Shown here: positions 15,041 to 23,208 of the stretch, in pieces
Layout: each line of letters starts with the position of its first letter
Position numbering within the stretch: position 1 is the stretch's first letter
IMG/VR virus record: IMGVR_UViG_3300044695_001986
Span: 1 to 34,658 of that record
DNA from: a virus
Length of the DNA stretch: 34,658 nucleotides
Strand: one strand, 5' to 3'
Translations under genes and position numbers: made by a program
Notes under the pieces: generated by a model
Told to the model about the DNA's origin: nothing
What the model saw: the letters and a program-made list of their open reading frames with translations, nothing else
Database searches by the model: none

Positions 15041-16767
15041 TATCCAACCCTTGATATTTGTGCGTTAGTCCTATTTATTGATCCCACTAAGTCAGTTCCT
15101 CTTAAAACTAAATCAATTTTTTGCCCACCGCCAGTTGCCAATGGTCTTACACCTTCAAATCTTGTATTTGCACGAAATGCAGGAAGTATGTTTCCAATTG
15201 CAGAAAGAAATCCACCACCTTGTGATAAACCACCTGCGATTGGGCCTGCAAATATTGTTCCTAATAATTCTACTATTTTTGATGCTGCAATTTGTGCTAC
15301 AATTTTAGCAATGTTTGCTTTGATATTTTTTGCAAATTCATCAAATGTAAACTTACCAGTATTGATAAAGTTCTCAAATGATTCTGCAATAGGATTGAAA
15401 AATACACCATCAATTAATTCTTTAGCCAATGCAAATTCTGCTGCAATAGCTTGCGTATCTAAGAACTTTTGATTTTTAATTATTTTAGCTTCACCAGAAA
15501 TAATTGTAGGAACAAGTTCAGTTGCTTTTTCTTTAGATGTTTCTTTTCTATATTTTACCCTTGCTGCAATTAATTTATCAATAGATTTAACTTGTAAATT
15601 AGTTTGTCCTATTACATATCTTGAAAATGCTTGTACTTGACCTAATGCATTACTTTCTCCAGTTATATTAGAATAAAATTCTCTTTCCTTTGCTTGTTTT
15701 TTTGTACTATCTGTTAATTTTCTTGTCTGTAAATCTATTTCTGCAATGCCTTTTATTGTCGGATCAAGTAAATTAAGATAAGATTCTGCAACTTTATTTA
15801 ACTTTTCTTGCTCTATTTTATTTTTTTTAATACTTTCTTTAGTATTATTAATTGCAATAAGTGCTTGTTGGCTTGCAGTTCTTCCTGCACCAAGTATTAC
15901 TTCTCCATCTTTATTTACTTTATTATATGCAGCTTGTCCGCTTGTTAAATCTTTTTGTAGTTTCTTTTCTTCAATCTGAAGTATAGCTAACTTCTCTGCA
16001 TTTGAAGTTAAAATATTTGAAATAGCTGCCTCTTGTGCTTTAAGAATTAATAATTTTTGAATTGCTTTTGCATTTTCATTAATTATTTTTACAGATTCAG
16101 CAGTAGATATATTTTCTAATTTAATACCAGCTACAACAGCTGGACTAATTTTATTTAGTTCAACATAAGCGGCTTGCCTATCTTTTAATGGTTTAGATAA
16201 GTCAGTAAGAACTTTTGTAAGAATAGTTATTTCTGCACTTTCTGTTGCAGATGAACCAATACCTTTTGCTAATTCTTTATTATATTCCCCTTGTGCAATT
16301 GCTAAAAGATTTGTTTTTCCAAATAAAGCGTCAATTGCATTACCAAGCCCCCCATATTTTATGGTTAATGTTGTAACAATTGCCGTTACTGCACTAAATG
16401 CAAGGAAAATACCAGCAGGCCCAATTAATGAACCCTTCAATTGTGACAATACAGAAGCACCATTCTTTGCTTCTGCACTCATTTGCCCAAATCCTTGAAC
16501 AATACCTGGTAGGTTATTCTGAATACCTATGAATCCAAATGGTAAATCTTGAAGTGTAAGAGATAAAGCAGTTAATGAGTTTTGAGATGCTTTTGCAAAT
16601 GACTTTGTTGAATCAGCCATTTTATTTACACCGTACTGAAATCCATTTGCTGTTTTATCAACAACTGTATTAATACTTGCAAATGATTTCTTTATTTCAT
16701 AACTGAATTTAGAAATCGCTTGTGATGCTTGCGTAACATCCGCATCTATAATTATATTTAAACTCAT
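15040..16767 (-). CDS. tape measure protein (575 aa)
   Basis: A helical, Ala/Lys/Gln-rich protein that starts MSLNIIIDADVTQASQAISK, the usual N-terminal beta strand then helix of tape measure proteins. A hydrophobic segment lies near residues 112-136 (IGPAGIFLAFSAVTAIVTTL) and the C-terminus is Gly/Ala-rich with IAGGLSQGGGFLSAIG. It directly follows the G/GT chaperone gene, with a 4-base overlap, as expected. At 575 residues it is short for the family; by the usual rule of about 0.15 nm per residue the tail would be near 86 nm, an estimate only. Confidence 0.85.
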   Translation of the reverse strand: MSLNIIIDADVTQASQAISKFSYEIKKSFASINTVVDKTANGFQYGVNKMADSTKSFAKASQNSLTALSLTLQDLPFGFIGIQNNLPGIVQGFGQMSAEAKNGASVLSQLKGSLIGPAGIFLAFSAVTAIVTTLTIKYGGLGNAIDALFGKTNLLAIAQGEYNKELAKGIGSSATESAEITILTKVLTDLSKPLKDRQAAYVELNKISPAVVAGIKLENISTAESVKIINENAKAIQKLLILKAQEAAISNILTSNAEKLAILQIEEKKLQKDLTSGQAAYNKVNKDGEVILGAGRTASQQALIAINNTKESIKKNKIEQEKLNKVAESYLNLLDPTIKGIAEIDLQTRKLTDSTKKQAKEREFYSNITGESNALGQVQAFSRYVIGQTNLQVKSIDKLIAARVKYRKETSKEKATELVPTIISGEAKIIKNQKFLDTQAIAAEFALAKELIDGVFFNPIAESFENFINTGKFTFDEFAKNIKANIAKIVAQIAASKIVELLGTIFAGPIAGGLSQGGGFLSAIGNILPAFRANTRFEGVRPLATGGGQKIDLVLRGTDLVGSINRTNAQISRVG

Positions 16768-17407
16768 TTTCCTAACCGTTTAAAGATTTCTCTCATCTCA
16801 TCCTCACTCATCACATTGTCACTTTGCTCATCACCTGGCAATTCCCACAAAGCCTCTGGTGTTTTAGGGGCGGTCTTTGGGTCACCCATCAACCGCACCA
16901 TTGTAAACATCAAAAGTCTTGTTTGCTTATATGCATCTACCTTCCTGCTTTCGCTTCCCCTTATCATCAAAGAAAACTCCCTTGGACTTATTGAATAGAA
17001 ATCATTTGGCAGTAAACATAAATCACCAAACGCAAACGCTTCTATTTCTTCCCACGAGTAGTCTTTTTTTTTGCTTCCGGTTTCTTCTCTTCTTCTTTCT
17101 GCTTCAAGAACTCATTTTGGCTCCAAACTTGTATGACTGACTTTATATCATCCAATACTTGTTCGTTGGTTAAATTAGCCTCTATAAAGTCCACAAAGCT
17201 TTCAAAGCTATACTCAGGAACTACATCCTTTATCAAACAATTGTTGTAATAACCACTATACAAAATATGAGCAATCCCAATCTCGTTTAGCTCATTATTT
17301 GAATAGGCTTTACCTTCTACGAATTTATCTGAAAGGTATCTAAAAGATGCCATTCCAAATTTTAGTCCAAGTTTAGTATCGTTAATAGTAATAGTAGTAT
17401 AATTCAT
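16764..17407 (-). CDS. tail assembly chaperone GT (product of -1 frameshift, 214 aa)
   Basis: Reading the G gene to the AAG codon at 17065-17063 and then slipping back one base gives an uninterrupted extension of 99 residues to the stop at 16764. The extension reads DYSWEEIEAFAFGDLCLLPN, then DFYSISPREFSLMIRG, then SESRKVDAYKQTRLLMF. 'SPREF' followed by a basic helix is a feature of the T domain of tail assembly chaperones. The extension has no ATG near its beginning; the first ATG is well inside it. The GT form would hold tail tube subunits to the tape measure. Confidence 0.85.
17042..17407 (-). CDS. tail assembly chaperone G (121 aa)
   Basis: The unshifted product reads MNYTTITINDTKLGLKFGMA, contains a helical core (FESFVDFIEANLTNEQVLDD) and ends in a basic tail (KKPEAKKKTTRGKK). 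It is placed between the tail tube and tape measure genes like lambda gpG. The gene is of the usual size for the family. The Lys-rich tail is where the slippery run lies, so G and GT differ only after residue 115. Confidence 0.85.
   Translation of the reverse strand: MNYTTITINDTKLGLKFGMASFRYLSDKFVEGKAYSNNELNEIGIAHILYSGYYNNCLIKDVVPEYSFESFVDFIEANLTNEQVLDDIKSVIQVWSQNEFLKQKEEEKKPEAKKKTTRGKK
17063..17072 (-). promoter_or_regulatory. programmed -1 frameshift site (A AAA AAG)
   Basis: Read leftward the message is GCA AAA AAA AAG, an A9 run ending in G. It contains the heptamer A AAA AAG, the same slippery sequence that E. coli dnaX uses. The stretch just upstream is purine-rich (AAGAAGAAGAGAAGAAACC), which could act like the Shine-Dalgarno stimulator of dnaX. 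I found no convincing hairpin downstream. Confidence 0.8.
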
Positions 17408-17409
17408 AA

Positions 17410-17841
17410 TTAGGCAGTTACATCAACAATTCCGGTAGAAGTTACAGTACCAGAGAAATTGATAAATTCAGTAGTAGATTGGTTAAGAGTAAGAGAAGTG
17501 ATATATCCAGTAAACTGATGGTAGTAAGCAGCACCAGCACTTGAACCACTAACAACAGGGTTTTGAACCCTTACTGCAACAAGAGTTTTACCAACCATAG
17601 CAGCAAGCAAATCTTCGTAAGATACTTGCGATACGCTTGGAGAAACTTCACAAATTGCATCAAAGTCAACACCCATTGTTGCATCGGCAACTGATGTCAA
17701 AGGCCCACAATTTGTTTGCTCGGTGGTGGAATCAACAGTTGTATTAACTGAAGATGTACGCAGACAAACGAGATTCTTATATGATGAGCCACCAGCTACA
17801 TCAATCTCTACGTTCTGCAATGATCCTAAAATCTGTCCCAT
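17410..17841 (-). CDS. major tail tube protein (143 aa)
   Basis: A small beta-rich protein (MGQILGSLQNVEIDVAGGSS, then TTEQTNCGPLTSVADATMGV, then SLTLNQSTTEFINFSGTVTS). Its place immediately before the G/GT chaperone and after the tail terminator is that of the tail tube protein in siphoviruses, and the length fits. A strong beta hairpin near the C-terminus, TEFINFSGTVTSTG, fits the tube fold. Three bases separate it from the G start. Confidence 0.78.
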   Translation of the reverse strand: MGQILGSLQNVEIDVAGGSSYKNLVCLRTSSVNTTVDSTTEQTNCGPLTSVADATMGVDFDAICEVSPSVSQVSYEDLLAAMVGKTLVAVRVQNPVVSGSSAGAAYYHQFTGYITSLTLNQSTTEFINFSGTVTSTGIVDVTA

Positions 17842-17847
17842 TTTATT

Positions 17848-18279
17848 CTATTTTTGAATTATTGAATTGTTGATAATAAGTATTTTTCTATTGATGAAGT
17901 TGTTTCCTTCTTGCATCGTTAAGTATCTTGATGATGTCCTTGCCTTTGCGTAAATCTGAAATTCAGCATCTCCAATATCTTGAACACCGGTAGTAGGTAT
18001 TAACAAAGTTAAGATTTGGTCAGCAATATCATCAATTATTGCATTATTTCTTGTCATATATTGTTCGCTAAATATATCAATTACCACATCAGCACCCGAT
18101 ACGAACAATTGGTTGTTATTGTCGGCAGTTTCAGTTATATCACCAATAATGACATAATTCTCTGGAACTGTTGAAAATGTATCATTTCCATAAACGGGAA
18201 CATTCTTACCATTGTAAGATATATTGCCATTTAGTATTGACAAGTATTGAGTTCTTATATTATTGCTACAATCTTTCAT
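17848..18279 (-). CDS. tail terminator / completion protein (143 aa)
   Basis: The layout is a helix (NNIRTQYLSILNG), a variable middle, then VVIDIFSEQY and IDDIADQILTLLIPTTG, and a final beta strand RKILIINNSI. This is the pattern of gpU/DUF3168-type tail terminator proteins, which cap the tail tube. It lies between the gp10-like and tail tube genes. Its start overlaps the gp10-like gene by 14 bases. Confidence 0.65.
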   Translation of the reverse strand: MKDCSNNIRTQYLSILNGNISYNGKNVPVYGNDTFSTVPENYVIIGDITETADNNNQLFVSGADVVIDIFSEQYMTRNNAIIDDIADQILTLLIPTTGVQDIGDAEFQIYAKARTSSRYLTMQEGNNFINRKILIINNSIIQK

Positions 18280-18715
18280 CCCTATCTAACACTTGTTTTA
18301 TGTTGCTTTGTAAAGATACTAAACCACTCATTACACTTGGGTAAAAATAAGGTGCTGGCCTCATCCATCCCCTTCCGTTGACATAATACTCTCTTGCCAA
18401 TGCTTGCCATTGAGCCTCTTTACCTGGGTATTGTGGAAAGTATTTACCCGTTCCAAACTCAATATAAGCAGCCATTGGGTCATCTCCATATCCAGCAGCA
18501 AGTTCATAAACAAAAGGCCTAACCTTGGTTGACCTAATTGATGCCCTTATCTCAGGATTGTCAGCACTAAATATACCTTTAGCAACAGTTGCCATCATCT
18601 CAGTTCCAGCAGCCATCTCCATATCAACCTCTTTAAGTCTGCCATCTGAGGCTGCTTTAAGCTGTTGTATTGTCTTTGTTAATCCTTGAACATTTATATT
18701 TAATGCTCTTGCCAT
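18266..18715 (-). CDS. HK97 gp10-like head-tail protein (149 aa)
   Basis: The protein begins with a conserved helix (GLTKTIQQLKAASDGRLKEV) and contains AAYIEFGTGKY, a hallmark of the HK97 gp10 family of head-tail/neck proteins, and MRPAPYFYPSVM, a matching late motif. The order gp6-like, gp10-like, tail terminator is typical. It starts directly after the stop of the connector gene. Confidence 0.82.
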   Translation of the reverse strand: MARALNINVQGLTKTIQQLKAASDGRLKEVDMEMAAGTEMMATVAKGIFSADNPEIRASIRSTKVRPFVYELAAGYGDDPMAAYIEFGTGKYFPQYPGKEAQWQALAREYYVNGRGWMRPAPYFYPSVMSGLVSLQSNIKQVLDRDERL

Positions 18716-19279
18716 CTATATCACAACTTTTTTATACTGATGATAGTTCAATCCATCCCAATTCGGAAACTCCTTCAGCATACCGGCCTTCGCATCCCCT
18801 TGGAACTTCTTACCCCTATTCTCATAAGACCAAGCAGTCAAAGTAAGAATGTCGGTAGCCAAGTCCTCTGGTATTGAAGAGAATCCACATTGGTACTTAA
18901 TGATATAAATGCCTGGGGCATAAAACCAAATCTTTCCTCCTATAACCTCAAAATCACTATTCTTGGTCAATACCTCGTAAGTATTCATTCCCGTCTTAAT
19001 CTTCACCTCATCAACACAAATTAATGGCCCATAAGGAACATCAAGAATCCAAAAGCCTTGGCTCTGTGGTGTCAACTCTACATTTATCCTTACTGACTTG
19101 TTAACCAATGAACAACCGGTCAACTTCTCAATATGCACCCTCGCACCATTTACCAATGACTGAATAAGGTCATCATCGGTATCATAATTCGTAATACGAA
19201 GCCAATTCTTCGCATCAGTCAAGCTAACTGGTTCTACAACCGTATCAGCCAATATTGTTATGCCGTCTATATATGTCAT
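18716..19279 (-). CDS. gp6-like head-tail connector (187 aa)
   Basis: The region EPVSLTDAKNWLRITNYDTD, then LIQSLVNGARVHIEKLTGCS is characteristic of the gp6 connector family (HK97 gp6/SPP1 gp15), which forms a ring under the portal. The C-terminal half is beta-rich with a final helix (ATDILTLTAWSYENRG). Its start is two bases after the stop of the GT4 gene, so the glycosyltransferases and connector are cotranscribed. Confidence 0.82.
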   Translation of the reverse strand: MTYIDGITILADTVVEPVSLTDAKNWLRITNYDTDDDLIQSLVNGARVHIEKLTGCSLVNKSVRINVELTPQSQGFWILDVPYGPLICVDEVKIKTGMNTYEVLTKNSDFEVIGGKIWFYAPGIYIIKYQCGFSSIPEDLATDILTLTAWSYENRGKKFQGDAKAGMLKEFPNWDGLNYHQYKKVVI

Positions 19280-19281
19280 CT

Positions 19282-20253
19282 TTAACTATATTTATTAACA
19301 CTTTCTCTGAACCAACTTTCAAATTCATCAAGCGTTTTTCTGGTATCAAATTCTCTTGATCTTCCTTTCGCTTTTCTTGATGCCCATGAATAGGCTTTTT
19401 TGTCATCCAACTTTGTAATGGCTTCAACCCATTCTTTGACATTATCCCTATTTTTGATAAATATACCACCTTTTTCACAATTCTCCTTCAACCCTGGCGT
19501 ATCACTACAAATAACCGGAATCCCACTACACATTGCCTCAGTTGCAGTCCTTCCCCAACTCTCATATTTTGATGGCATCAGTAATATCCTTGTCTGTGCA
19601 TACCATTGCTTAATATTAGGCGAATTAGGCACATATCTCACATTTGGCAATGTTTGGGTTATTTGCTCATCGTATGACCCTAAAACGCCTAAAAATGACT
19701 TATGTGGCATTGCCCTCGCAATCTCTGCAAATATCTTACCGCCCTTGTTCTCGTTTAAGTTTATTAAAGTGATATATTCACTCTTCTCTGGTTCATTTCC
19801 TACATCATAGTAATTGTAGTCTACGGGCGGAGTCAGTATAAAATTACTAAATTTATAGTTCAAAAGTTCTTTTAACCACTCCGAATTGTAAATAATATGC
19901 TGTTTCTTTTCAGCATCAATAATCTCAGGGTACGGATGACTATTGTGAATTAAATGAAATACTGGTTTTTTATAAAGTTTGGCAGTATGGATAGTCCATC
20001 TTGTATAGTCCAAATGCGTGAAAACCGCATGACCCCACATCATTAATCCCTCAATTACATTTGGATTTGGGGGAAATACATCAATGCCGTCAAAGACATA
20101 ATTGTTCTTAATTTTATATCTATTTGCATCGTGCAAAAGCACTCTTACGCTATGACCTTTACTTTGTAGGTCTTTAAGCATATAATGTAACATCCATTCC
20201 GCACCGCAGTTATGCTCTGGAGGGTAAAGATGGACTGAAGCTACAATGTTCAT
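19282..20253 (-). CDS. family 4-type glycosyltransferase
   Basis: A 323-residue GT-B-fold enzyme. The N-terminal domain begins with a beta strand and loop (MNIVASVHLYPPEHNCGAEW). The C-terminal nucleotide-sugar site shows LLMPSKYESWGRTATEAMCS, followed by GIPVICSDTPGLKEN, the conserved E-x7-E region of GT4 enzymes. It sits inside the head operon, next to a second sugar-transfer-like gene. It could modify the capsid or another virion protein, or the host surface to block superinfection; neither is shown. No signal peptide or membrane segment was seen. Confidence 0.85.
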   Translation of the reverse strand: MNIVASVHLYPPEHNCGAEWMLHYMLKDLQSKGHSVRVLLHDANRYKIKNNYVFDGIDVFPPNPNVIEGLMMWGHAVFTHLDYTRWTIHTAKLYKKPVFHLIHNSHPYPEIIDAEKKQHIIYNSEWLKELLNYKFSNFILTPPVDYNYYDVGNEPEKSEYITLINLNENKGGKIFAEIARAMPHKSFLGVLGSYDEQITQTLPNVRYVPNSPNIKQWYAQTRILLMPSKYESWGRTATEAMCSGIPVICSDTPGLKENCEKGGIFIKNRDNVKEWVEAITKLDDKKAYSWASRKAKGRSREFDTRKTLDEFESWFRESVNKYS

Positions 20254-20255
20254 AG

Positions 20256-20813
20256 TTAAATTAGTTTATTTGCCGAATCATCAAATATTCTTGTATAATC
20301 AGCATAGTGACCCCATAAATCGCTTTTGTGTGGTTTCTGCCAAGCTATCATAGGTTTTATAATATAAGTATTCCCTCTTGGGTGAATCCAAGTCTTTAAC
20401 CAATCATCAAACATAATTGATGTATCGGTATATCCTTTGCACAGTTCCTTTGGGTTGTTGTACATCACAGCGTGAGTAGTCCATGCACCAAATGTCTTAT
20501 AAAGATTCTCGCTATACTTCTCAATCGGTGCAATCAAATTTGCCCCAAGATAACACAATTCCCAATCATTTGGAAGTTGAGATATTGCTTCCTCAAAATG
20601 TGAGAAATCTCTTATCTCAACATCATCCTCAAATAACAAAAGCACTCCACTTGTAGAGTGCATTATCTTCTGCATTGATAGGTTGAAACTTGTTTTGGAA
20701 TCTTCGTGTGGAACTGCATAAACAACCTCACCACTGAAACTATTCCTATGCATTTCCTTTAATGCCCCATAAAGCATTGGTGAATTAGGTGTAGTAAGTA
20801 TTTTTATCTCCAT
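20256..20813 (-). CDS. glycosyltransferase-like protein (185 aa)
   Basis: The first strand (MEIKILTTPNSPMLYGALKE) and LLLFEDDVEI (residues 58-67), with an acidic D-x-D-like metal site, point to a GT-A fold like family 25 or 2 enzymes. The distal part has CYLGANLI and HAVMYNNPKELC, which also resemble GT25 proteins. It is shorter than most GT25 enzymes. It ends two bases before the GT4 gene starts, so the two very probably act together. It follows the terminator after the capsid gene. Confidence 0.7.
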   Translation of the reverse strand: MEIKILTTPNSPMLYGALKEMHRNSFSGEVVYAVPHEDSKTSFNLSMQKIMHSTSGVLLLFEDDVEIRDFSHFEEAISQLPNDWELCYLGANLIAPIEKYSENLYKTFGAWTTHAVMYNNPKELCKGYTDTSIMFDDWLKTWIHPRGNTYIIKPMIAWQKPHKSDLWGHYADYTRIFDDSANKLI

Positions 20814-20823
20814 AGTAAAAGTT

Positions 20824-20853
20824 AAAAAAAGGGGCGATAAGAATACCGCCCCC
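20824..20853 (-). terminator. strong rho-independent terminator after the capsid gene
   Basis: Read leftward, GGGGCG (20852-20847 complement) pairs with CGCCCC (20836-20831 complement) around a 10-base loop, followed by seven T (20830-20824). It lies 33 bases after the capsid stop. It could boost relative output of head genes over the downstream glycosyltransferases and tail, as partial readthrough is needed unless a promoter exists after it. Confidence 0.85.
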
Positions 20854-20885
20854 GATCATACACTTTAAAACAATCAAACAAGATA

Positions 20886-22055
20886 TTAGATAGCTCCGTA
20901 AACTGAAGCAGTAGGTTGGAACTGAAGAAGTTCGCAACGAGCCTCACAACGGAAGGTAATCAAGTTCTTGATGAAGTCATCCTGATCAAACTCAGTAGAA
21001 CGTACATTCAAACCAGATTGTTGAGCAATGGCGTACTTAGAAGTGTCCATTACATAAATCTTAGAAGCAGTTACCAAAGAATGAGGGATAACAGGAATAC
21101 CTACGATTCTTACATTACCATTGTTGTCAATAACCATTCCACCAGGAAGTGAATAGTCACTTGGCTTGGTTTTCAACATAGCAGCCCAACCAGCATGAGT
21201 TGTCAAAGCGAGGTTAGGAGTCCAGTTCAAAGCACCAAGTTGAGCAACGTAATCAATGAACTTCTCAGCGGTGTTAGCACCAGAAGAAACACCAGCAGTT
21301 GCACTTGAAGCGATAGCGTTCAGATAATAAGTATCTTCTGCCTTTTGGAAATCTTCAATCAAAGACTGCTGAAGATAAGCTTGCAAGAATGGCAAGTCAT
21401 CAATCATTTGGCGAGAAACTTTAGCGTAACCAGCGATGAATGACAGAGCAGTGTTAACCACTGTTACATCATAATCAACTTGTGGCTTATCGCTACCTTC
21501 AGTTTGCTTACCGAAAGAACCTTCACCTACTGGAGTGTTGCCACGAGGGAAAGAAACAGAACCGGTAGAAACAGGGATGATGTTAAAAACTGAACGAAGA
21601 TGAGGGTTAACATAAGACCTCAAATAAGCGTTGTCAACATAAGAGGTGTAAACAGAACCAGTCAGGTTAGTACCGATGGTCATTGTTTGTACAGCCTTTG
21701 CATCCATTTCGTAGATGAAACCTTTACCATTTCCGCGAGCAGCAGATTTGATGTCGTTCCAACCTTTCTCAATTGCAGAACCAATTTCGTTCTTAATGTT
21801 CATGATATGCTCACCATAAGAAGTTGCAACTTTTGCAGTTTCTTTAGCTTGCAATTTTCCGAACTGAGCCTTAGCTTCAAGAACTTCGTTCCTTGCTTCA
21901 GCAGCAGTTTTGTTAGCTTTAACCAATTCTTCGTTGATTTGCTCAATTTTAGAATCAAAAGCCTTTGCAGCTTTCTCGGTGTTGGCAGCAACTTCTGCCT
22001 TCTGCTCGGCGAGTTTCGCATCAAGAGCAGATTCAAACTTTTTTAAATCTTCCAT
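20886..22055 (-). CDS. major capsid protein, HK97 fold
   Basis: A 389-residue capsid protein. Residues 1-80 are a charged coiled coil (LDAKLAEQKAEVAANTEKAA and on), matching the scaffold-like delta domain usually removed by the prohead protease. The mature part contains NLTGSVYTSYVDNAYLRSYV, then SVSFPRGNTPVGEGSFGKQT and, near the end, IKNLITFRCEARCELLQF, typical of HK97-type capsids in Bacteroidetes phages. It follows the protease gene and is followed by a strong terminator. Confidence 0.9.
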   Translation of the reverse strand: MEDLKKFESALDAKLAEQKAEVAANTEKAAKAFDSKIEQINEELVKANKTAAEARNEVLEAKAQFGKLQAKETAKVATSYGEHIMNIKNEIGSAIEKGWNDIKSAARGNGKGFIYEMDAKAVQTMTIGTNLTGSVYTSYVDNAYLRSYVNPHLRSVFNIIPVSTGSVSFPRGNTPVGEGSFGKQTEGSDKPQVDYDVTVVNTALSFIAGYAKVSRQMIDDLPFLQAYLQQSLIEDFQKAEDTYYLNAIASSATAGVSSGANTAEKFIDYVAQLGALNWTPNLALTTHAGWAAMLKTKPSDYSLPGGMVIDNNGNVRIVGIPVIPHSLVTASKIYVMDTSKYAIAQQSGLNVRSTEFDQDDFIKNLITFRCEARCELLQFQPTASVYGAI

Positions 22056-22066
22056 TTTACTTAAAT

Positions 22067-23206
22067 TTAGAATTTGTTTAATATTGATATTAGTGATTGC
22101 TCAAACTCCTCGGTGTTCTTTTGCTGCATCGGTGTTTCATCAACTGCCTTTGTGCTACTCGCTTTCTCTATCGTTTGTGCCAATTGCCTTACCTTGATAA
22201 GACATAGTTCTATTGTTTCATCGGTAACATCGCTGTTCCTTATAAACTTCTCAAAGCTCTTAATTTGTTCTTGCATTTTAATAACATTGTCAGAACTTTT
22301 TATCCCCAAAATAGGTGTATATTCATTTGCACCCCATGCGGTCAGGCTTGAACCCTCATAAAGCATCACTTCATGTATCTCATTTGCTTCTGCTGACTTT
22401 TGCTCTCTAAGAATCCTAAAACCGATAGAATGTTCCCCAATTAGGTCACTCTCAACCATCTTTATAAAGTCTTGACCAAGCCTATGGCTTCCAACTTGTG
22501 AACGATAGAACAGACCATATCCATCTTCTTTCAATTCCAATATTTTACCAAGAGGTTGGCTCGGATCATGGTTAAGCAAATGCTTTACCCTTCCCTTTGC
22601 CTCTGGCCCCCAATCTTGAATAGAACGCTTGAAAGCACCTGGCATCATAATATCGCCATCGCTATCAACCATTCCAAATGCACTAAAATAACCGCTTACG
22701 ATTCCTTGCTTTGAGTCAACATCTTTTACGTTGCCATCAAATGATTTGTAATTGTATATCATACTTTTTTTATCTATTTGTTGTAATTTTCTTATTGCCC
22801 ACTCTATCCCTGCATCACCTCCCCATGCATCCCACATGATACCACCACAGCCTTCATCATAAGGAACATCCTTGTTCTGCTGATGCCTTTTGAATGATGC
22901 CATCCTCGCAATTGTATCTCGTGACAATCTCTCACGATTTGCCAATTGGTTGGCTCTCGCCCATCCTACTGGTGTTCCGCAATCACTGCCATTCTCCTCT
23001 TTATACTTCAATGCTCTTTTTGCATTGTTGCTCGCTGCCTCTGGGTAATCGTTGTAGGTTTCTTCCTTTAGGTCAATATCCTTCATATCATCATCCTCTT
23101 GTGCAAGGTATGCAACATAGGCTCTCTCGGCACTTGACCTTGACCTATACATACACTCGCCATCTCCTATCCTAAATGTACCATCACCGCAACTATATAT
23201 CGGCAT
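22067..23206 (-). CDS. prohead protease (S78) with an N-terminal extra domain
   Basis: The C-terminal part carries the HK97-type prohead protease: GIVSGYFSAFGMVDSDGDIM (168-187), catalytic His213 in LLNHDPSQPLG, and Ser260 in GEHSIGF. The first 150 residues form an additional region with MPIYSCGDGTFRIGDGECMY (1-20) and a Cys/Gly/Trp-rich segment (NGSDCGTPVGWARANQLANR, then GCGGIMWDAWGGDAG). A possible second start is MIYNYKSFDGN at residue 149, which would give the bare protease. The protease would cut the delta domain of the capsid protein encoded next. Confidence 0.85.
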   Translation of the reverse strand: MPIYSCGDGTFRIGDGECMYRSRSSAERAYVAYLAQEDDDMKDIDLKEETYNDYPEAASNNAKRALKYKEENGSDCGTPVGWARANQLANRERLSRDTIARMASFKRHQQNKDVPYDEGCGGIMWDAWGGDAGIEWAIRKLQQIDKKSMIYNYKSFDGNVKDVDSKQGIVSGYFSAFGMVDSDGDIMMPGAFKRSIQDWGPEAKGRVKHLLNHDPSQPLGKILELKEDGYGLFYRSQVGSHRLGQDFIKMVESDLIGEHSIGFRILREQKSAEANEIHEVMLYEGSSLTAWGANEYTPILGIKSSDNVIKMQEQIKSFEKFIRNSDVTDETIELCLIKVRQLAQTIEKASSTKAVDETPMQQKNTEEFEQSLISILNKF

Positions 23207-23208
23207 AA

